Notes: a model not told the origin generated them from the sequence alone. Counted from the first letter of the stretch, positions 36,191 through 49,972 are shown. The stretch is DNA of 64,000 nt from Tillus elongatus (GCA_964006375.1 OZ023266.1:18322090-18386089), one strand, 5' to 3'. Program-made: numbers and translations.

Positions 36191-37195
36191 TACTATTTAT
36201 CAAGAATTCGATGTCTATAGAAATGTCTATAGAAAAGAAACCACCACTCTAAGCTACATTCCGACCAAATCACATCATACGTACGCACAAAAATGGCCAG
36301 TCTGAATTTTTTAGTAAATCGGGTAATTAATTTTCCTTTAAACAAAAGTAGATATACCAAAGAATTAAATGATATTAAGAACGTGGCCGAATATAACGGA
36401 TACACTGCTTGTCTAATGGAAAAATTAAACAACAAACAGAAAACCAAGAAAATGTTGACGGAATCAACGACGTTTGGAAGAGAGAAATCCGAAAAAACTT
36501 GCTTACAATTTGAACCTCGAATCACGAGGGGTCTAGCATAGCATTTTTTAAAAAGTCAACTTGCAGCTAACAATTTCTAAATGAAATACCTTAAAAAACT
36601 TGCTTGGTAACCCAAGAGACAAGTAAGTCGGATAAACAAAAAGATCGATCGGAATTAGATTCAAAGAACACTTAGGTCAAGACAGCTAAACGCATTCGAG
36701 AGTATATATATTGCGAAATATAGTTACAACAAAAAATGTATGAACGTTTCACCACCTCCGATTACAACTCACCCGATCGACTGCTTGGTAAAATAAATTC
36801 CCACGTTTCAACACGTCAAAGAGATAACATAAGAATAAGATATTTCCGTCAAACCAAAATATGTTAATTTAGTTGTCGTTGAACCTTGCCAAAATTATTA
36901 GAGATGGACACCTTTTAGATAAGATAATAAAAACAGTTCAAAGATCTCGTCCGGCGATAAAAATACAATACACTGCAGAATTTGCCTGCGACTAGTTCCC
37001 CTCTCGCTTTCGTCTCTTTACCTAAGATCCGGTAAGTTGATGTTAGTTTTTAAAGTAGTTAGAATTTTTCATCCTCCGATGACGCTAACTTGGTTAGTGA
37101 AACGATCGTCAGGTCTTTTTAAAATGTGTTGTGGTGATTTGGGTTCTCCAAGTGTACTTCTCAGTGCTCATCACAGGTTCCAATCTTTACTTAAT
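36190..37195 (+). pseudogene. PLE-A linker, endonuclease remnant and tail
   Basis: It begins with RKETTTLSYIP...TYAQK, then MASLNFLVNRVINFPLNKSR and EYNGYTACLMEKLNNKQKTK, the linker between RT and endonuclease. The endonuclease is mostly deleted; only a trace remains near 36630-36670 (cggataaacaaaaagatcga). The C-terminus has the unexpanded form gagagtatatatattgcgaa (residues ESIYIAKYS). The tail continues to the hammerhead at 37073-37113 and on to about 37195. Confidence 0.85.
37073..37113 (+). ncRNA. Hammerhead motif with U4 to C change
   Basis: CCT, then CCGATGA (consensus CTGATGA), C, stem II gctaac/gttagt with loop ttg (five Watson-Crick pairs plus one G-U), GAAAC, gatcgtc and AGG. TTTTT upstream can pair with AAAA downstream as an outer part of stem I. 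Except for the one core substitution the fold is intact. Confidence 0.75.
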
Positions 37196-37489
37196 GAGAG
37201 TGTCTTTCTGAAGGGAATATATTGACACAGGTATGTGGAAATTATGATTCAATTTGCAGCACGATTTACGAATGTTTGAGGAATGCGCGTTGGAATTAAT
37301 TTGTAAACATTTTATAACAGCTTCTTTTTTACTATGCCTAAAAGCAAGTGAAAGTAGTAACGAATTTAATGTAAAAAGTTTTATAAGAATCCACGTACGA
37401 CCTTCCGAAATAAGCAGTTTGAAGAGATCAGCAGTCGTCATAGGAAAACCCGCAGCGGTAAGAACTGTTGAGGAAGCTCTTCTAAATTA

Positions 37490-37655
37490 ACTTGAAACTA
37501 GTAGGTACGCAAAAAATTGCGCAGAAATTAAACATTACCAATGTAACAGCGTGGCCAATCTTAAGAAACCAGCAGCTGTATCCTGATCACATGCAACGCG
37601 TAGAAGCTCTATTGCCGAGGGTTTCCTCTCTGATAGTAACCTTTTGCCATTGGTT
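37490..37655 (+). pseudogene. Mariner-type transposase fragment
   Basis: The frame contains KIAQKLNITNVTAWPILRNQ then QLYPDHMQRVEALLPRVSSL, the second helix-turn-helix and linker region of Tc1/mariner transposases ('...ILR.Q.LYPYH.QRVQAL'). No catalytic block is left. Confidence 0.7.
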
Positions 37656-38000
37656 ACGAAGAAAAATAATAAGAATGGCAGCCAAGCAACATTTAAACTC
37701 AAATTGACGTAAATTCGCCCTAACAACAGGTCCGCGACCAAATCACCACAGGTCATTTTCAAGTAAAATTTAAGTGTATATTACCAATGTGGGGAATAAA
37801 CTAAAAGTAATAGGGAAGTCGATAATAGGTCCAGGAAGGCATTTCGACCAATGCGTTTTAGTTATATTTAGGGCATTTTCATTATATGTTGGGTCAATGG
37901 ACATAATTTATTGGTAAATGAGTCCAAGGTTTTACTTGAATCCGACATCTGGGCGCAAGTGCCGTGAAATTCTTAACAACGAACTGCGCATGTGACATTA

Positions 38001-38672
<672 letters not shown>

Positions 38673-40224
38673 CTTTTCTGTATGATCTGTGGTTATGTAT
38701 GTAGTAACAAACAGTAAAGATTAGCAACTAGGTATGTCCATCTCTGTTTACAAATGATAACATGTTGAATGATCAACGAAGAGACTTTAAATATTTGGAT
38801 CAATGATAAAGGTAATTCGCACGGCATAAAGAAAAAACCACTGCGGTTATGTTTTTTTTTTCTGTTAACATGATTATGATACTTTGATATAATTCGAGCG
38901 CCTCTGTAAAAAGTAAAATTATTTAAAATTAAAAACTATCCAAAATCCTTGAAATTCTGATTTTGAGGATTGGTGATGTAAACAATACAAAACTATCCTG
39001 CCCTCATTGTATACAAGCATTATTTTATGTTTTTTTTGAGTTTAAATGTATTTACACTAGATTCAACAAAAAATGGTTTTTAGTTTTTCAATATAATCAA
39101 AATGGATACCGCAAGCATTGTTTAATATGGCTACCGTTGTAACATTATTGACCTGAAAGTTAATTTTGCCCTATTTTTTTACCTATAAGTCACAATTCCC
39201 AATGACAAGGCAAATTATCCAAACCTAGAAGGCATTTTGTTCTATAATGGGAATTTTAACTACATTGTAAACGAATATATACGGAGAGACATATAGGAAT
39301 GATTATATAGCGTTTTTGATCTTTGATTTCATAATATGTTACAGACATCAAGAGAGCGAAAATAAGTAAATAAACATAAACATATGACAGCTGACCGTGT
39401 CGCCAATGCTTCATTCCATGGGCATAAAAAGGGATGTATTATATTGAAGGGGTAAACATGCTCATTTCAAATCAGCAGCTTTTCTTCCATATAGTAGTAT
39501 CCGATGAAGTTCTCATACGTTTTTAGGATTTACACAGAGACTGTGACTGAAGAGTAAAACTTTTGTTAATTAAGTTTATCAACTGAAACACCTTCAACAT
39601 TCACAAATTGATTTCACTGCTGTACACTTTGAACTTTGAGGACATTTTGATTTGAAGTCAGATTTCATGGGTATTTCCAACTTGTAGGCAATTTGACATG
39701 AAAGACAACTTCTGCACTAATTATGACTATACGTCAAACCAGAAAGCCATTTTAGGTTATCTTAGTGTCCAAAATATTTCCTGTGTTGTATTGCAGTTAG
39801 ATTGGTATTATATATGTAATCTGGACTTCATAAGAAGACCTCCAATTTACTATACCACAGAGACGTATTGCAAGTTAATATAAGGTATTAAATTACCGTA
39901 AAATATGTATTTTAGGCACTTGGACTTAGTAGTCAGTTTTCAGGCCAATTTAGGGCACACGTCGACCTAAAAGTTACCAATTGTGGAATTGAAACTCAAA
40001 ATTATATTTAAGTATATTTATAGGTAAAATTAAACCAATTTTTTACCAATTTAGTTACTTGCAAGTTACTGACTTTGGAGTAATTTGAAAGTCAAAAATA
40101 GGCTAATTGGGAGCTGCATTCTCAACTTTATAGTGATTATGACAATAGAGCCAACATTTTGATTAATTAATGCTAAATTACAACTTGGTTAGGTTATTTG
40201 GACTCGAGTGCTGGTTAACATGCC
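38673..40224. other. Unassigned intronic sequence
   Basis: No gene or repeat is recognised. A 61-codon frame at 39698-39883 has no domain. Confidence 0.4.
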
Positions 40225-40740
40225 TTAATTTGTTGCCTGGGAGGTTCTTTGAGTGAACAGTTGTTTACGCATGAAGCTCGATTTTCTCAAAATTTGATCA
40301 TGAACATCCATAATAACCACGTATAGACTGAATTTAATCCACACGCCATGGTAGAAAATAATTTCCAGGAACAATTTATCGTTAATATCTGGGTTGGAAT
40401 TGTGAGTAACCACCTCATTTGGCCTCATTTTCCTCCCCATAGACTTAAGGGGGAATAACAACAAAGGTTTTTAGAGCACGATCTACCTGGATTTTAAGCG
40501 AAAGTTCCAATTATGAAAAGATGTCGTATGTGGTACATGCACAACGGTGCTTCACCGCACTTCAGTCTAGTTGTAAGTCAATTTTTAAATGAGAATTACC
40601 CTATTCAGTGGATTGGAAGAGGAGGCCCACAACCATAGCCTCCTCGATCGCTCGACATGAATCCTCTGGATTACTTCTAATGAAGACACCTTAAATCATT
40701 AGTGTATCCTGTTCAAAATGAAGATGACGAAACAGGATAG
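40225..40740 (+). pseudogene. Mariner-type transposase relic, D-41-D lineage
   Basis: Translation with stops gives FTHEARFSQNLIMNIHNNHV, EQFIVNIWVGIVSNHLIWPH, WYMHNGASPHFSLVVSQFLN and, after a stop, LDMNPLDYF. The second catalytic Asp has become Asn (HNGASPHF), and the spacing to the last Asp is again 41 residues. The sequence is heavily decayed, and its termini are not recognised. Confidence 0.75.
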
Positions 40741-40869
40741 TTGATTTTTGTTTGATAATCAAAAATATACCCGGTATTTTCGAGAGAGTTTATAATTTAA
40801 TAGTCAGACGAATAAATGGTTGTGTTGACCCGAGGGGGGGGTCAGTTCCAGCAGGAAAATTTTACTGTC

Positions 40870-41815
40870 CAATTTGAGAAAAATTACTATTCATATTATA
40901 AAAAAACATTTTTTTTCTCGAAAACGGCTAATTCAATGTTAAGATAAGATGTATTTTGTTCAGAATTAATTGTTATGCTAGAAAAGTGTACTAAATTTTA
41001 AAAAAGTTTTGTACTATTTTCTTAAACCCTGTATTTCCGTAAAAACGTCGTTTAGGACTCATATTTATAGAAACTTTTTGCTTTAAGGTCAAGTAAACTT
41101 TCATTCGTTAAAGTTTATGTACGTACTTAAGTAACACCCCGTATATTACAGCGCCTTAACCTCAAGTTTGACTCATACACGAGTAGAACGAATTAATAGA
41201 TAGGCTGCGCATTTATAATCGCAACAAATTGCATTTCATAAAAGCGGCTTCACTATATTCACTTTGAAAGAATTAAAGAATTGCATAATCAAGTTAAATC
41301 TAAGTAAAGCAGCTTAGCCAGGGAGTATTTTTATTGTTCGGTGCGATTTTCCGTCGTCCCCGCTAGCTGTCAACATGAGTTCGAGCCTCACTTGTAAGGC
41401 TTACGTCGATTAGTTTCACAACTTGTGCCTTCTGCTGGCTTCCGAAACCATTTCAGGTCGTTTAAATACTTTCAAATATACACGAACATAAATCTCAAAT
41501 TCTATTCACACTGTTATACGTTTTTCGTCTTTAAGATTATGTCACCTAGGTCGTTCAAGGGAAAATTGGAAATCATCTAACTGAGGCGACGCTTTAACAG
41601 AAATCGAATGTAATTATATATCTGGAAATACCTTTTAAGAGTCGATATATTTGTGCTAGAAGAAAATAAAATAACTTGCTGCTGTTGTCGAGTACTTAAT
41701 CGTTTCATCCAATTAAGTTTCAGGAATTACGGCTCACTGGAGTTCCAGAAGCGTCTAAGTGGTTTTATTTGGTGATATATATCCGATAATTTTTACCTCA
41801 AATTGCAACATACAG
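40870..41815. other. Unassigned intronic sequence
   Basis: No transposon signature is recognised. The 41330-41470 part is less AT-rich than its flanks. It may be host intron, but there is no evidence for an exon. Confidence 0.35.
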
Positions 41816-41889
41816 GCTGGTCTAAAAGTATTGGTACAGAAGGCAGCAGTAGGTTCTACGTATCAAGATATTAAGATTTAGATAAACCT

Positions 41890-42010
41890 ACCTTACTAAA
41901 TGCAAATGTAGATGCTTCCTGTCTGGGTTTACAAGTGCTGGTTTTCTTCTCTGCAATCGAAAAAGCAAAACAGGCAGCAGGGTAGAAAACACGCACTTGT
42001 GAAGCCAGGG
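41890..42010. repeat. Inverted repeat related to PLE terminal repeats
   Basis: The left arm gcaaatgtagatgcttcctg with acaagtgctggttttcttct is partly inverted at the right by aaacacgcacttgtgaagcc and aagaaatctttacat. It resembles the arms at 42985-43275 and 49870-49970, so it is probably a solo PLE terminus of a diverged lineage. Confidence 0.5.
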
Positions 42011-42079
42011 TAAGAAATCTTTACATATGTCTTAATATGGAACGGTCTCGGAAGTAAGGGCCACAATAATTAATCAAAC

Positions 42080-42200
42080 TTGACTAGGTGCAAAAGTCAA
42101 ATAAGAAAACTCTGGAGAACCCAATTTCCAACAACATATTTTGAAAACCTGACGATTGTTTCGATAACAAAATTATCGTCATCATCAATGTGCATTTAGG
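42080..42200 (-). mobile_element. Solo PLE-A-like tail
   Basis: It contains the minus-strand tail caaaatatgttgttggaaat and gggttctccagag with a hammerhead motif and nothing else of the element. Confidence 0.7.
42148..42187 (-). ncRNA. Hammerhead motif with compensating stem II changes
   Basis: Minus strand: ATGATGA (consensus CTGATGA, C3 changed to A), C, stem II gataa/ttatc (five Watson-Crick pairs, loop ttttg), GAAAC, stem III acaa/tcgt-like aatcgt (partial), GTC and AGG. Relative to the common stem II gctaac/gttagt, both sides changed together: C-G became A-U, and G-U became G-C. That supports selection on the helix before this copy decayed. Confidence 0.65.
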
Positions 42201-42532
42201 TTTATTCAAATAAATATTGTAAGAAAGAGAAGAAATTAAATTGGGTAATGCTTTTAAACTGCTCGTGTTTTAAAAAAGTGAAGGCCATGGAATTGGAATT
42301 AAGTTAAGTAGAGATAATCAATATAGATGGTAGAAAAAAAATACTGGTATGTCAAAATTTAAGTAATCAATATCTTTCTTAAAATCTCGATAGCAGCATA
42401 TGAATTCAACCAGTCAAAATTGTATCTTAGACTAGCACAAGTTATTAACTTATTTGTTGAATAATGCCATGTAAATTTATTATCAATAAATACGTTATTG
42501 TAATTAATCTAAATTAGGGTTAGATTCATTGA

Positions 42533-42825
42533 TTGTTGTTGCCCTTACTTGGTGAAACTTGTCCATGCTACATACAGACTTGGAGTCTACTTCTCTAGCT
42601 TCACTTTTGGTTTTTGTAGCTGAAGAACGTAGCCAGCGCGTGAGCTAACTGGAGCAAGTGGCCCTTCGAATTCTGGATGTTCTAGGATGTTCTTCAATGC
42701 TTCTGTGACTAACTGAGTGACTGTCTGAGAATGCTGTCAAGCAACGAAACTATAGTCACAGAAGCATTGACAGTGAAGCCAGAGAAGTAGTCTCCAAGTC
42801 TGTATGCAGTAGGGTTAGATGATTA
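42533..42825. mobile_element. PLE-B terminal repeat, inverted pair
   Basis: The left arm is minus oriented (gattgttgttgcccttactt, acatacagacttggagtcta, tgttctaggatgttcttcaa). The right arm is plus oriented and carries the hammerhead-like motif and gaagccagagaagtagtctc. They are inverted copies of the PLE-B terminus, joined without any coding part. Confidence 0.75.
42720..42762 (+). ncRNA. Hammerhead-like motif, PLE-B type
   Basis: Stem I actgt/acag(a), core CTGAGAA (consensus CTGANGA), T, stem II gctg/caac (one mismatch) with loop tcaag, CGAAAC, palindromic stem III acta/tagt, then GTC. Compared with the consensus the G8 position is A, which should weaken or stop cleavage. The layout is otherwise that of a hammerhead. 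Confidence 0.6.
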
Positions 42826-42954
42826 AAATTTTAGTGGACACGAAGATTCTATGTTGAAGAGCATAGTGGGCGTGAAGATAGCAGGATGACAAATTATTCA
42901 AAATTCTTTATGACAGATTGGTTGTAACTGGTTCGTATTGTCCAAAACGAAACC

Positions 42955-43280
42955 TTTTGTTTGTTGTTGCCCTTACTTACTTGGTGACACCGTTCCAACT
43001 AAATTCAGATGTAGATACTTCTTCTCTGGCTTTACAAATGTCGGCTTTCTTATCTGTAACCTGTTGCGTTGCTTATCAGCATCATCAGACGGGAGTACAT
43101 TGAATTTATTCATTCATACCTATTCCTGACAACCATGAAAAACTCGTAACTATGTTACGGTATTTTGATCAAAAAAACAAATATAATAAAAAACGACAGA
43201 TGAAACCAGTTACAGAGAAAAAAACCAACATTTGCGAAGCCAGAGGAGAAGTCTCTACATCTGAATTGATGTAATATTAT
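42955..43280. repeat. Diverged PLE terminal repeat (PLE-C), inverted arms
   Basis: The left arm (gttgttgcccttacttactt, ttcagatgtagatacttctt, ctctggctttacaaatgtcg) is inverted at the right (accaacatttgcgaagccag, aggagaagtctctacatctg). The left arm contains a hammerhead relic at 43054-43091 on the minus strand. It resembles PLE-B termini but differs at many positions. Confidence 0.65.
43054..43091 (-). ncRNA. Hammerhead relic with canonical CTGATGA (PLE-C)
   Basis: Minus strand: gtCTGATGA, T, stem II gctg/caac with loop ataag, GCAAC (consensus GAAAC), then aggttacag. It aligns base for base with the PLE-B motif, except that it keeps the canonical CTGATGA where PLE-B has CTGARAA. The 3' core is lost. 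It connects PLE-B to true hammerheads. Confidence 0.6.
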
Positions 43281-43289
43281 TTTTTTAAT

Positions 43290-43636
43290 TTTTTCTTCTT
43301 TAGCGTCGGTCTATTTCTGCGATTATGTCCAATCAACGACGCCAGGCAGCAGTTTCACCTCACTAACCTGGAAATTTTGCCGAACCCCTGGCTTTCTGTA
43401 AGGAGGGTAGGGATATTTAACGTACCCAAAATCGCATGGATACGGGATCAACGGCTTTACGCCCCTCCGAAGGGGGGAACGTTCATACATTAAACTTGCT
43501 CAAATACGATGCCAGAACCTTGGTCGATGTTAGTGTTACAGTATGTACTGAAAAAATGAAAGGAGAACGCTGGGATCGAGCCCGATACCCTTCGGTTTAG
43601 AGGCACACGTTCTTACCACTGAACCACGGGGACTCT
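43290..43636 (-). mobile_element. tRNA-derived SINE, full copy beside Hmx donor site
   Basis: The minus-strand head has A-box TGGTTCAGTGG and B-box GGCTCGATCCC (plus 43572-43582). The body and tail match 22691-23017 (ttcggaggggcgtaaagccg, gaggtgaaactgctgcctgg, agaccgacgctaaagaagaa). It lies about 30 bp downstream of the Hmx exon donor in the direction of transcription and in the same orientation as the gene. Confidence 0.85.
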
Positions 43637-43665
43637 AATATTAATTTGATGATTAAGTTACTTAC

Positions 43666-43814
43666 CAGTTGGACTGGGTTTATCTTGAGATAACTGTGAC
43701 GGAAGCCTTCCCCAATACCAGGGCAGGGTTCTAGGGTCTGTTGGGTTACCACAGAGTGCGGCGTACCTACTGCTTGCCGCCGCCAGAGCACCAAAATGAG
43801 ACATAAGGCCTAAC
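43666..43814 (-). CDS. Hmx: Hmx homeobox protein, internal coding exon
   Basis: This 149 bp exon is bounded by the acceptor attttgttacag (minus strand) and the donor G|gtaagt. Its frame gives LGLMSHFGALAAASSRYAAL then CGNPTDPRTLPWYWGRLPSQ and LSQDKPSPT. The last base G joins the GT at the start of the 29866-30701 exon to make Gly, giving ...[13 protein letters not shown]. The PWYW-containing Ser/Pro-rich region upstream of the homeodomain fits what I recall of insect Hmx N-termini. The acceptor phase needs two bases from an earlier exon, so at least one upstream exon is expected. The overlapping ORF at 43597-43794 is a different frame and not used. Confidence 0.82.
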
Positions 43815-44039
43815 CTGTAACAAAAATAAATATATTTTACATATAATATAAGAAATATAAATTTAAAACGTAAATCAGGTAAATACTGTACAAAAAGTTG
43901 CTAATGCAAAAAAATTAAACAAAAAGCAAGTTGAGGTCTAGTATTTATTCAACTCAATTAAAACTTTTAAAACATGTGCTGCTAATACAACACAAATTTT
44001 CTTAAACATTATTTTCATAAAAGTCTTTTACCACTTGTA

Positions 44040-45725
<1,686 letters not shown>

Positions 45726-45849
45726 GATGCGATGTGCCACAGTGGTAATTCTACTAATTCTGTAATTAATTATTGTTACGTATCCTGGGCATGAAGGTGA
45801 TCTAAAGTATCACGCAAATAAAACGTCAGTTGAAGTATACTTAGTTGGC

Positions 45850-45912
45850 ACCAGGGACATCGCCCTTGCCTCCTAAGCAGAAGGTTACGCGATCATATTC
45901 AGCTTGATGAAT
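45850..45912 (+). repeat. tRNA-Arg-like relic
   Basis: The stretch agttggcaccagggacatcg, cccttgcctcctaagcagaa, ggttacgcgatcatattc resembles the 3' two thirds of a tRNA-Arg. CCTCCTAAG holds a CCT anticodon in context, followed by a degraded T-arm/B-box. The first arm is poor. It is probably a SINE head or tRNA pseudogene rather than a functional tRNA. Confidence 0.4.
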
Positions 45913-46289
45913 ATATCTTTTTCTACGTTTTATTTTGACATGTGGAGAAACAATATTGCATAGATTTCATATGTTTTGAACAAGATCTCAATTTTGTTTA
46001 AAACGTCTGAATAATTTTGTCACCTTTGGGCCTGAAATTATAATTTTTTTATTGTTAATATTTAAAAAAAAACGGTTTGATTAGGTTGACTAAAACAAAA
46101 GTTACTGGCGATTAATAAGGAAAAATAACTGCTATGTTTATAATTTTGCAGATACTTTACTTTTCTAAATATGAATTAAGTTTGCTTCTGTAAATCTTTT
46201 GTATAACTTTAATGAAATTTGTAAGACAAGTTTCTTTTAAAGATATCTACACTATCTACAGATAAAGCAAATTTTGCATTGGCATTTTT

Positions 46290-46515
46290 CTCAAAAGGAG
46301 TTAGAGAGCAAGATTTTTTTGATAATAGAGAGATATCGATGGTAACGCTTTCGAAAGAATTCTTCAAATGTGCGCGTACTAGGACCTCTAAAATCGATCT
46401 TCAAGGTCTGTGTAAGTTTAAAGTATTAACTTTACTAATATACCGTATAATAATAGTGTACAATTCTTATTCTATTCTAATTTGCTGCTATAACGCACTT
46501 GTGCGTCCGGAAGTT
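46290..46515 (+). mobile_element. (TA)n-core element family, short diverged copy
   Basis: It has a 5' part gagagatatcgatggtaacg and tcttcaaatgtgcgcgtact and a 3' part taacgcacttgtgcgtccgg, with no (TA)n tract between them. It is an old internally deleted copy. Confidence 0.6.
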
Positions 46516-46768
46516 TTTTGCTTTATACGTAAGAGCTAGCTAATTCAAAAAGAAAACCAAAATACCCATGAGTTTGCAGATTATTGCACGATCAGCTTTA
46601 AGAAAAAGAATCAAGAACATGCTGAGAACGGCCCTTGTAAACCTAAATCACAAAAGAAATCTTAGTGTCGTTTCAAGAACCAATAAAAATACGGCTGCGG
46701 AGCAAATAGTGTTGCTGAGCCGGGAAGAAGATAAAAAGGAAATATAAATGCAAAATGCGAAGGCTTAC

Positions 46769-46906
46769 CTGGACTTCTATAAGCAGCCTTTTTAAAATTT
46801 TGCAGCTACACTTCCTTTTAACCTCGTTTACCCCGTACGGAACTTCAATTTCGCTACGGGGACCCGTAAGTTTTTTGGCGATTTGGGGATTGCGCCATTC
46901 CCTCAT
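46769..46906 (-). other. Possible exon or unassigned ORF with strong donor
   Basis: A minus-strand frame MREWRNPQIAKKLTGPRSEI...KILKRLLIEVQ ends at a good donor (cag|gtaagc, exon base 46769). The local sequence is richer in GC than its flanks. It is phase 0 and so cannot join the Hmx exon at 43814 (which needs two bases) in this frame; the frame that would fit has a TAG close to the donor. It could be a 5' untranslated exon, or nothing. Confidence 0.2.
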
Positions 46907-46949
46907 TTTTTCCTAAATAAAGCCCCGAGGGAAGGGAACCGACATCAGA

Positions 46950-47140
46950 ATGCATTTCCTCAGAAGTTCAGTGAAAGGAGAAACTCGAGCAGGTTTCAGA
47001 AACACATGTAATCACAGTTCTAGTGATCAAACGTTTAGATTTCATCCTCTGATTGCGCTAACTTGGCTAGTGAAAGGATCGTCAGGTCTTTTAAGAATAT
47101 GTTGTAGTGATTTGGGTTCTCTAAATGTAGTAATAAAGTG
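46950..47140 (+). mobile_element. Solo PLE-A tail with decayed hammerhead
   Basis: It contains tttcatcctctgatt, ctaacttggctagtg and gtgatttgggttctctaaat, i.e. only the end of the element. The hammerhead is at 47046-47086. Confidence 0.75.
47046..47086 (+). ncRNA. Hammerhead motif, decayed
   Basis: CCT, CTGATTG (consensus CTGATGA), stem II gctaac/gctagt, GAAAG for GAAAC, gatcgtc and AGG. G8 and A9 are both lost, so it is inactive. Confidence 0.65.
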
Positions 47141-48263
47141 TTGTTCAAACGGTTCTTTTCATATAACATTCCGTCCCTTCTTGACACCTGTAGTGTGGTC
47201 AGCTTTGACAGCTTTGTTCTCACATTTAAGAGACATTTTTGGCAAAGCCTGTTTGGATGGTCGAACTTATCCCTAAGAGCGGTTGCTAATATATTAAGGT
47301 TCTTGCTCTATAATACTTTTTCTTATTGGTGGAATTCAAAATTATTTTGATTAAGTCATTCCAAATTTTGTGGTGCTGCATTAAGCGATCTTAAATACCT
47401 TATGGGAGTAAATCGACAATGGACGAAGAGATATCCGTACATCTGCCTTTTGCAAGCTGTATTCTAATCAGAAATAGGTACAATTGATTAGTATATGCGT
47501 ATATGCATATGTAAAAGCTGTATAATATATGGAGACAACAAATGTATTATTGTTATCATTTACTGAACGAAATTGTTAAATATAGGTTATATCTATTTAG
47601 TGTATACTTAGTTGGTAAATGGGCAGATATAAATTCTTTCAGTGAATGCAATACCTTTGCCATCATATAACAGAATAATATTCCAATAAAGTCTGCCGTC
47701 TTTTCGTTCAGAATATCCGAACACAGCTATTTATAGATCGATAAGGCAACATGATCATATCTGTGGTCCTGTACAAGAACTCGGTTGGTTCTTGGGTGAG
47801 TTGTTATTAAAGAAAAGCGCAGAGAACACGGATCGTTGAGCTCGCATATAGTTGTTTATCGATCATGTCGTAATATCGAGCCACTTAAACGGATAGTAAG
47901 CTTCTTAGGGAATTCTGAGGAAGTCTCTTCTTCCGACTTGCCCCCCTCTCTCTCCAACACCCGCCCACTCTTTGAGGAGGAACACTTAACTTGATGCAAA
48001 TTTAATGCCAGATAGACTTAGTTCGCAGATTGCCACCAGGGACCTTTCTCTCCGCTATAAACAGGGTCTGACTGAAATTAATTCTTCACTAAGAGAAAGC
48101 TATTGTGAAGTTTCATATGAAAGTGGAAGGGCTTAGGTTTACTTGGGAGAGAATGGGTAATTGTCTGAAAATGATGACATTTTTACGGTAGAAACATCTT
48201 GTTGAATAAAAAAGTTTTTTTTTATAGATGACAGTTGTTTTTAAATAAGTATATAATCGCAGG

Positions 48264-48265
<2 letters not shown>
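47141..48265. other. Unassigned sequence
   Basis: No gene is recognised. A pyrimidine-rich patch (cccccctctctctcc) lies at about 47941-47955. Confidence 0.35.
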
Positions 48266-48340
<75 letters not shown>

Positions 48341-49172
48341 CATAATTGAGTTTTTAGGCATATTATGAAATATAATGCGTCTAGCGACTTGTAAAACCAG
48401 ATCACGGAGACAAAGGAAAAAGTTATAGGCATTTAGAAGAAAAGGCCATATTGGTGATCAGAGAAGGCAAGAATATTAATTTTTGTGTGGTTAACAAAAT
48501 ATATTGAATATTACGGATAAAGATTAAGTTTTCTTGGCAAAAAAGGTCAAGAAATATTGAAAATTGTATATTTTTTTTCTTAAAGCATCAATGTCTCGTT
48601 TTAAACGTGAAAATTGGCAATTTTTAAACACATATTTTGAAACGAATGCGGGTTATGTAAAAGAACTGTGGTAAGAATTGTGTTTAACAAAGCCTTAAGT
48701 TTCTGCCTCAGCCGCTATGTTCTGCTTTCCTAAGTCCTAACTTCACTAGCCAAGTTAGCCCTGTGACTTAATAGTGATGTTCTTCATTTAGAAAAATACA
48801 TTTGAAAAGGTCTCTTTCTTAAGGCAAGAAATTGTTTTCAAATTTCCATTCAAAAATTTTGAATTTTTGTCAGAAAGCATTTCCTGAATAATTATATCTT
48901 GTCAAGTCTTTTCAGGTGTAGTTTTTGCATACATTACTTGAATAGGTTCGTTAACCAGGAAAATCGGATGAATTGTTTAGAAAAGTTTTAAGTTTATTTT
49001 GGGAAAACTTTTGTACTTTTTCAAACAATAAAGTTGTCTCAATGACATATGGTTCATGGTTTTTATTATAAAGGTTATACTATTTATACCAAATTTGAGG
49101 TCTTTCATTCAAAAACGGCATGTTTAAATTTTGTATGGAAATTCGCTACCATAATGCACGTACTGCGTCCAG
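48266..49172 (+). mobile_element. (TA)n-core element, diverged right half
   Basis: A (TA)n tract at about 48266-48336 is followed, after unrelated sequence, by diverged family blocks (agttataggcatttagaaga, cgttttaaacgtgaaaattg, cttaagtttctgcctcagcc). It ends with accataatgcacgtactgcg and tccag near 49172. Confidence 0.6.
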
Positions 49173-49859
49173 ACCTTCCTACAAAATTGTAATACCTACA
49201 CTGGTAGCCATTTTGAAATGCCTAAATTCAATTTAAAATATACTAGACTTTATAAATTTAACACTTCAAGTTCCCTTACGAATACTTTTTTTTTTTACAA
49301 TATATCTTTTTGATTTCACCAAATGGATATGACGATAATAAAATAGATTTATTGTTTATATGACTGAAAACTTTAGAGGCGTATCTTTTAGATATTGAAC
49401 ATAGGTAAATATTATCATGATATTAATAGCTTTGATTCTTTCGATTGAGTTTCAGTGATATCGAATTAACTTACTTTACAGTTAAACATTTTAAGCTAGG
49501 AGAAGCTTTTTTGAAACTGAGTTTTGGAAAACTATAAGACTTGGTCCACTACTAATGTAAGGACACTTTGCTACAAAAAAGTAAGTTTAAAATAAATAGA
49601 AGAAGAATTATTAGAGATGTTGTTAAAGTATTTTACAGTTCGTAACAAAAGATGTCACCTGGTGATTGTCTGACGTAATAAAATAGTGTTAAAGAAGAAA
49701 GGAAAACCTAACAGCATTTTAGAGTACATCGAAATGACTGTTTTTCAACTTATTTCTACGTAGTAACAAGTGTTCTATGATATCTTTTAAAAATCACTTT
49801 GGAAAATATGCACCGGCTAGAATTTTAAATTAATTTAGTTTATCAAACTAAAAATAAAC

Positions 49860-49972
49860 AAATTCTTCGAGACCACGCAGATATAGATACTTCTCTGACA
49901 TCATAAGGGCTTGTAAAAACCGGTTCCAGAGAAGAAAACAAAAAACCTGTGAAGTCGAGGAAATATACATAC
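49860..49972. repeat. PLE-like terminal inverted repeat, old
   Basis: The arms cgcagatatagatacttctc and acctgtgaagtcgaggaaat are related to the PLE-B/C terminal arms but much decayed. Confidence 0.4.
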
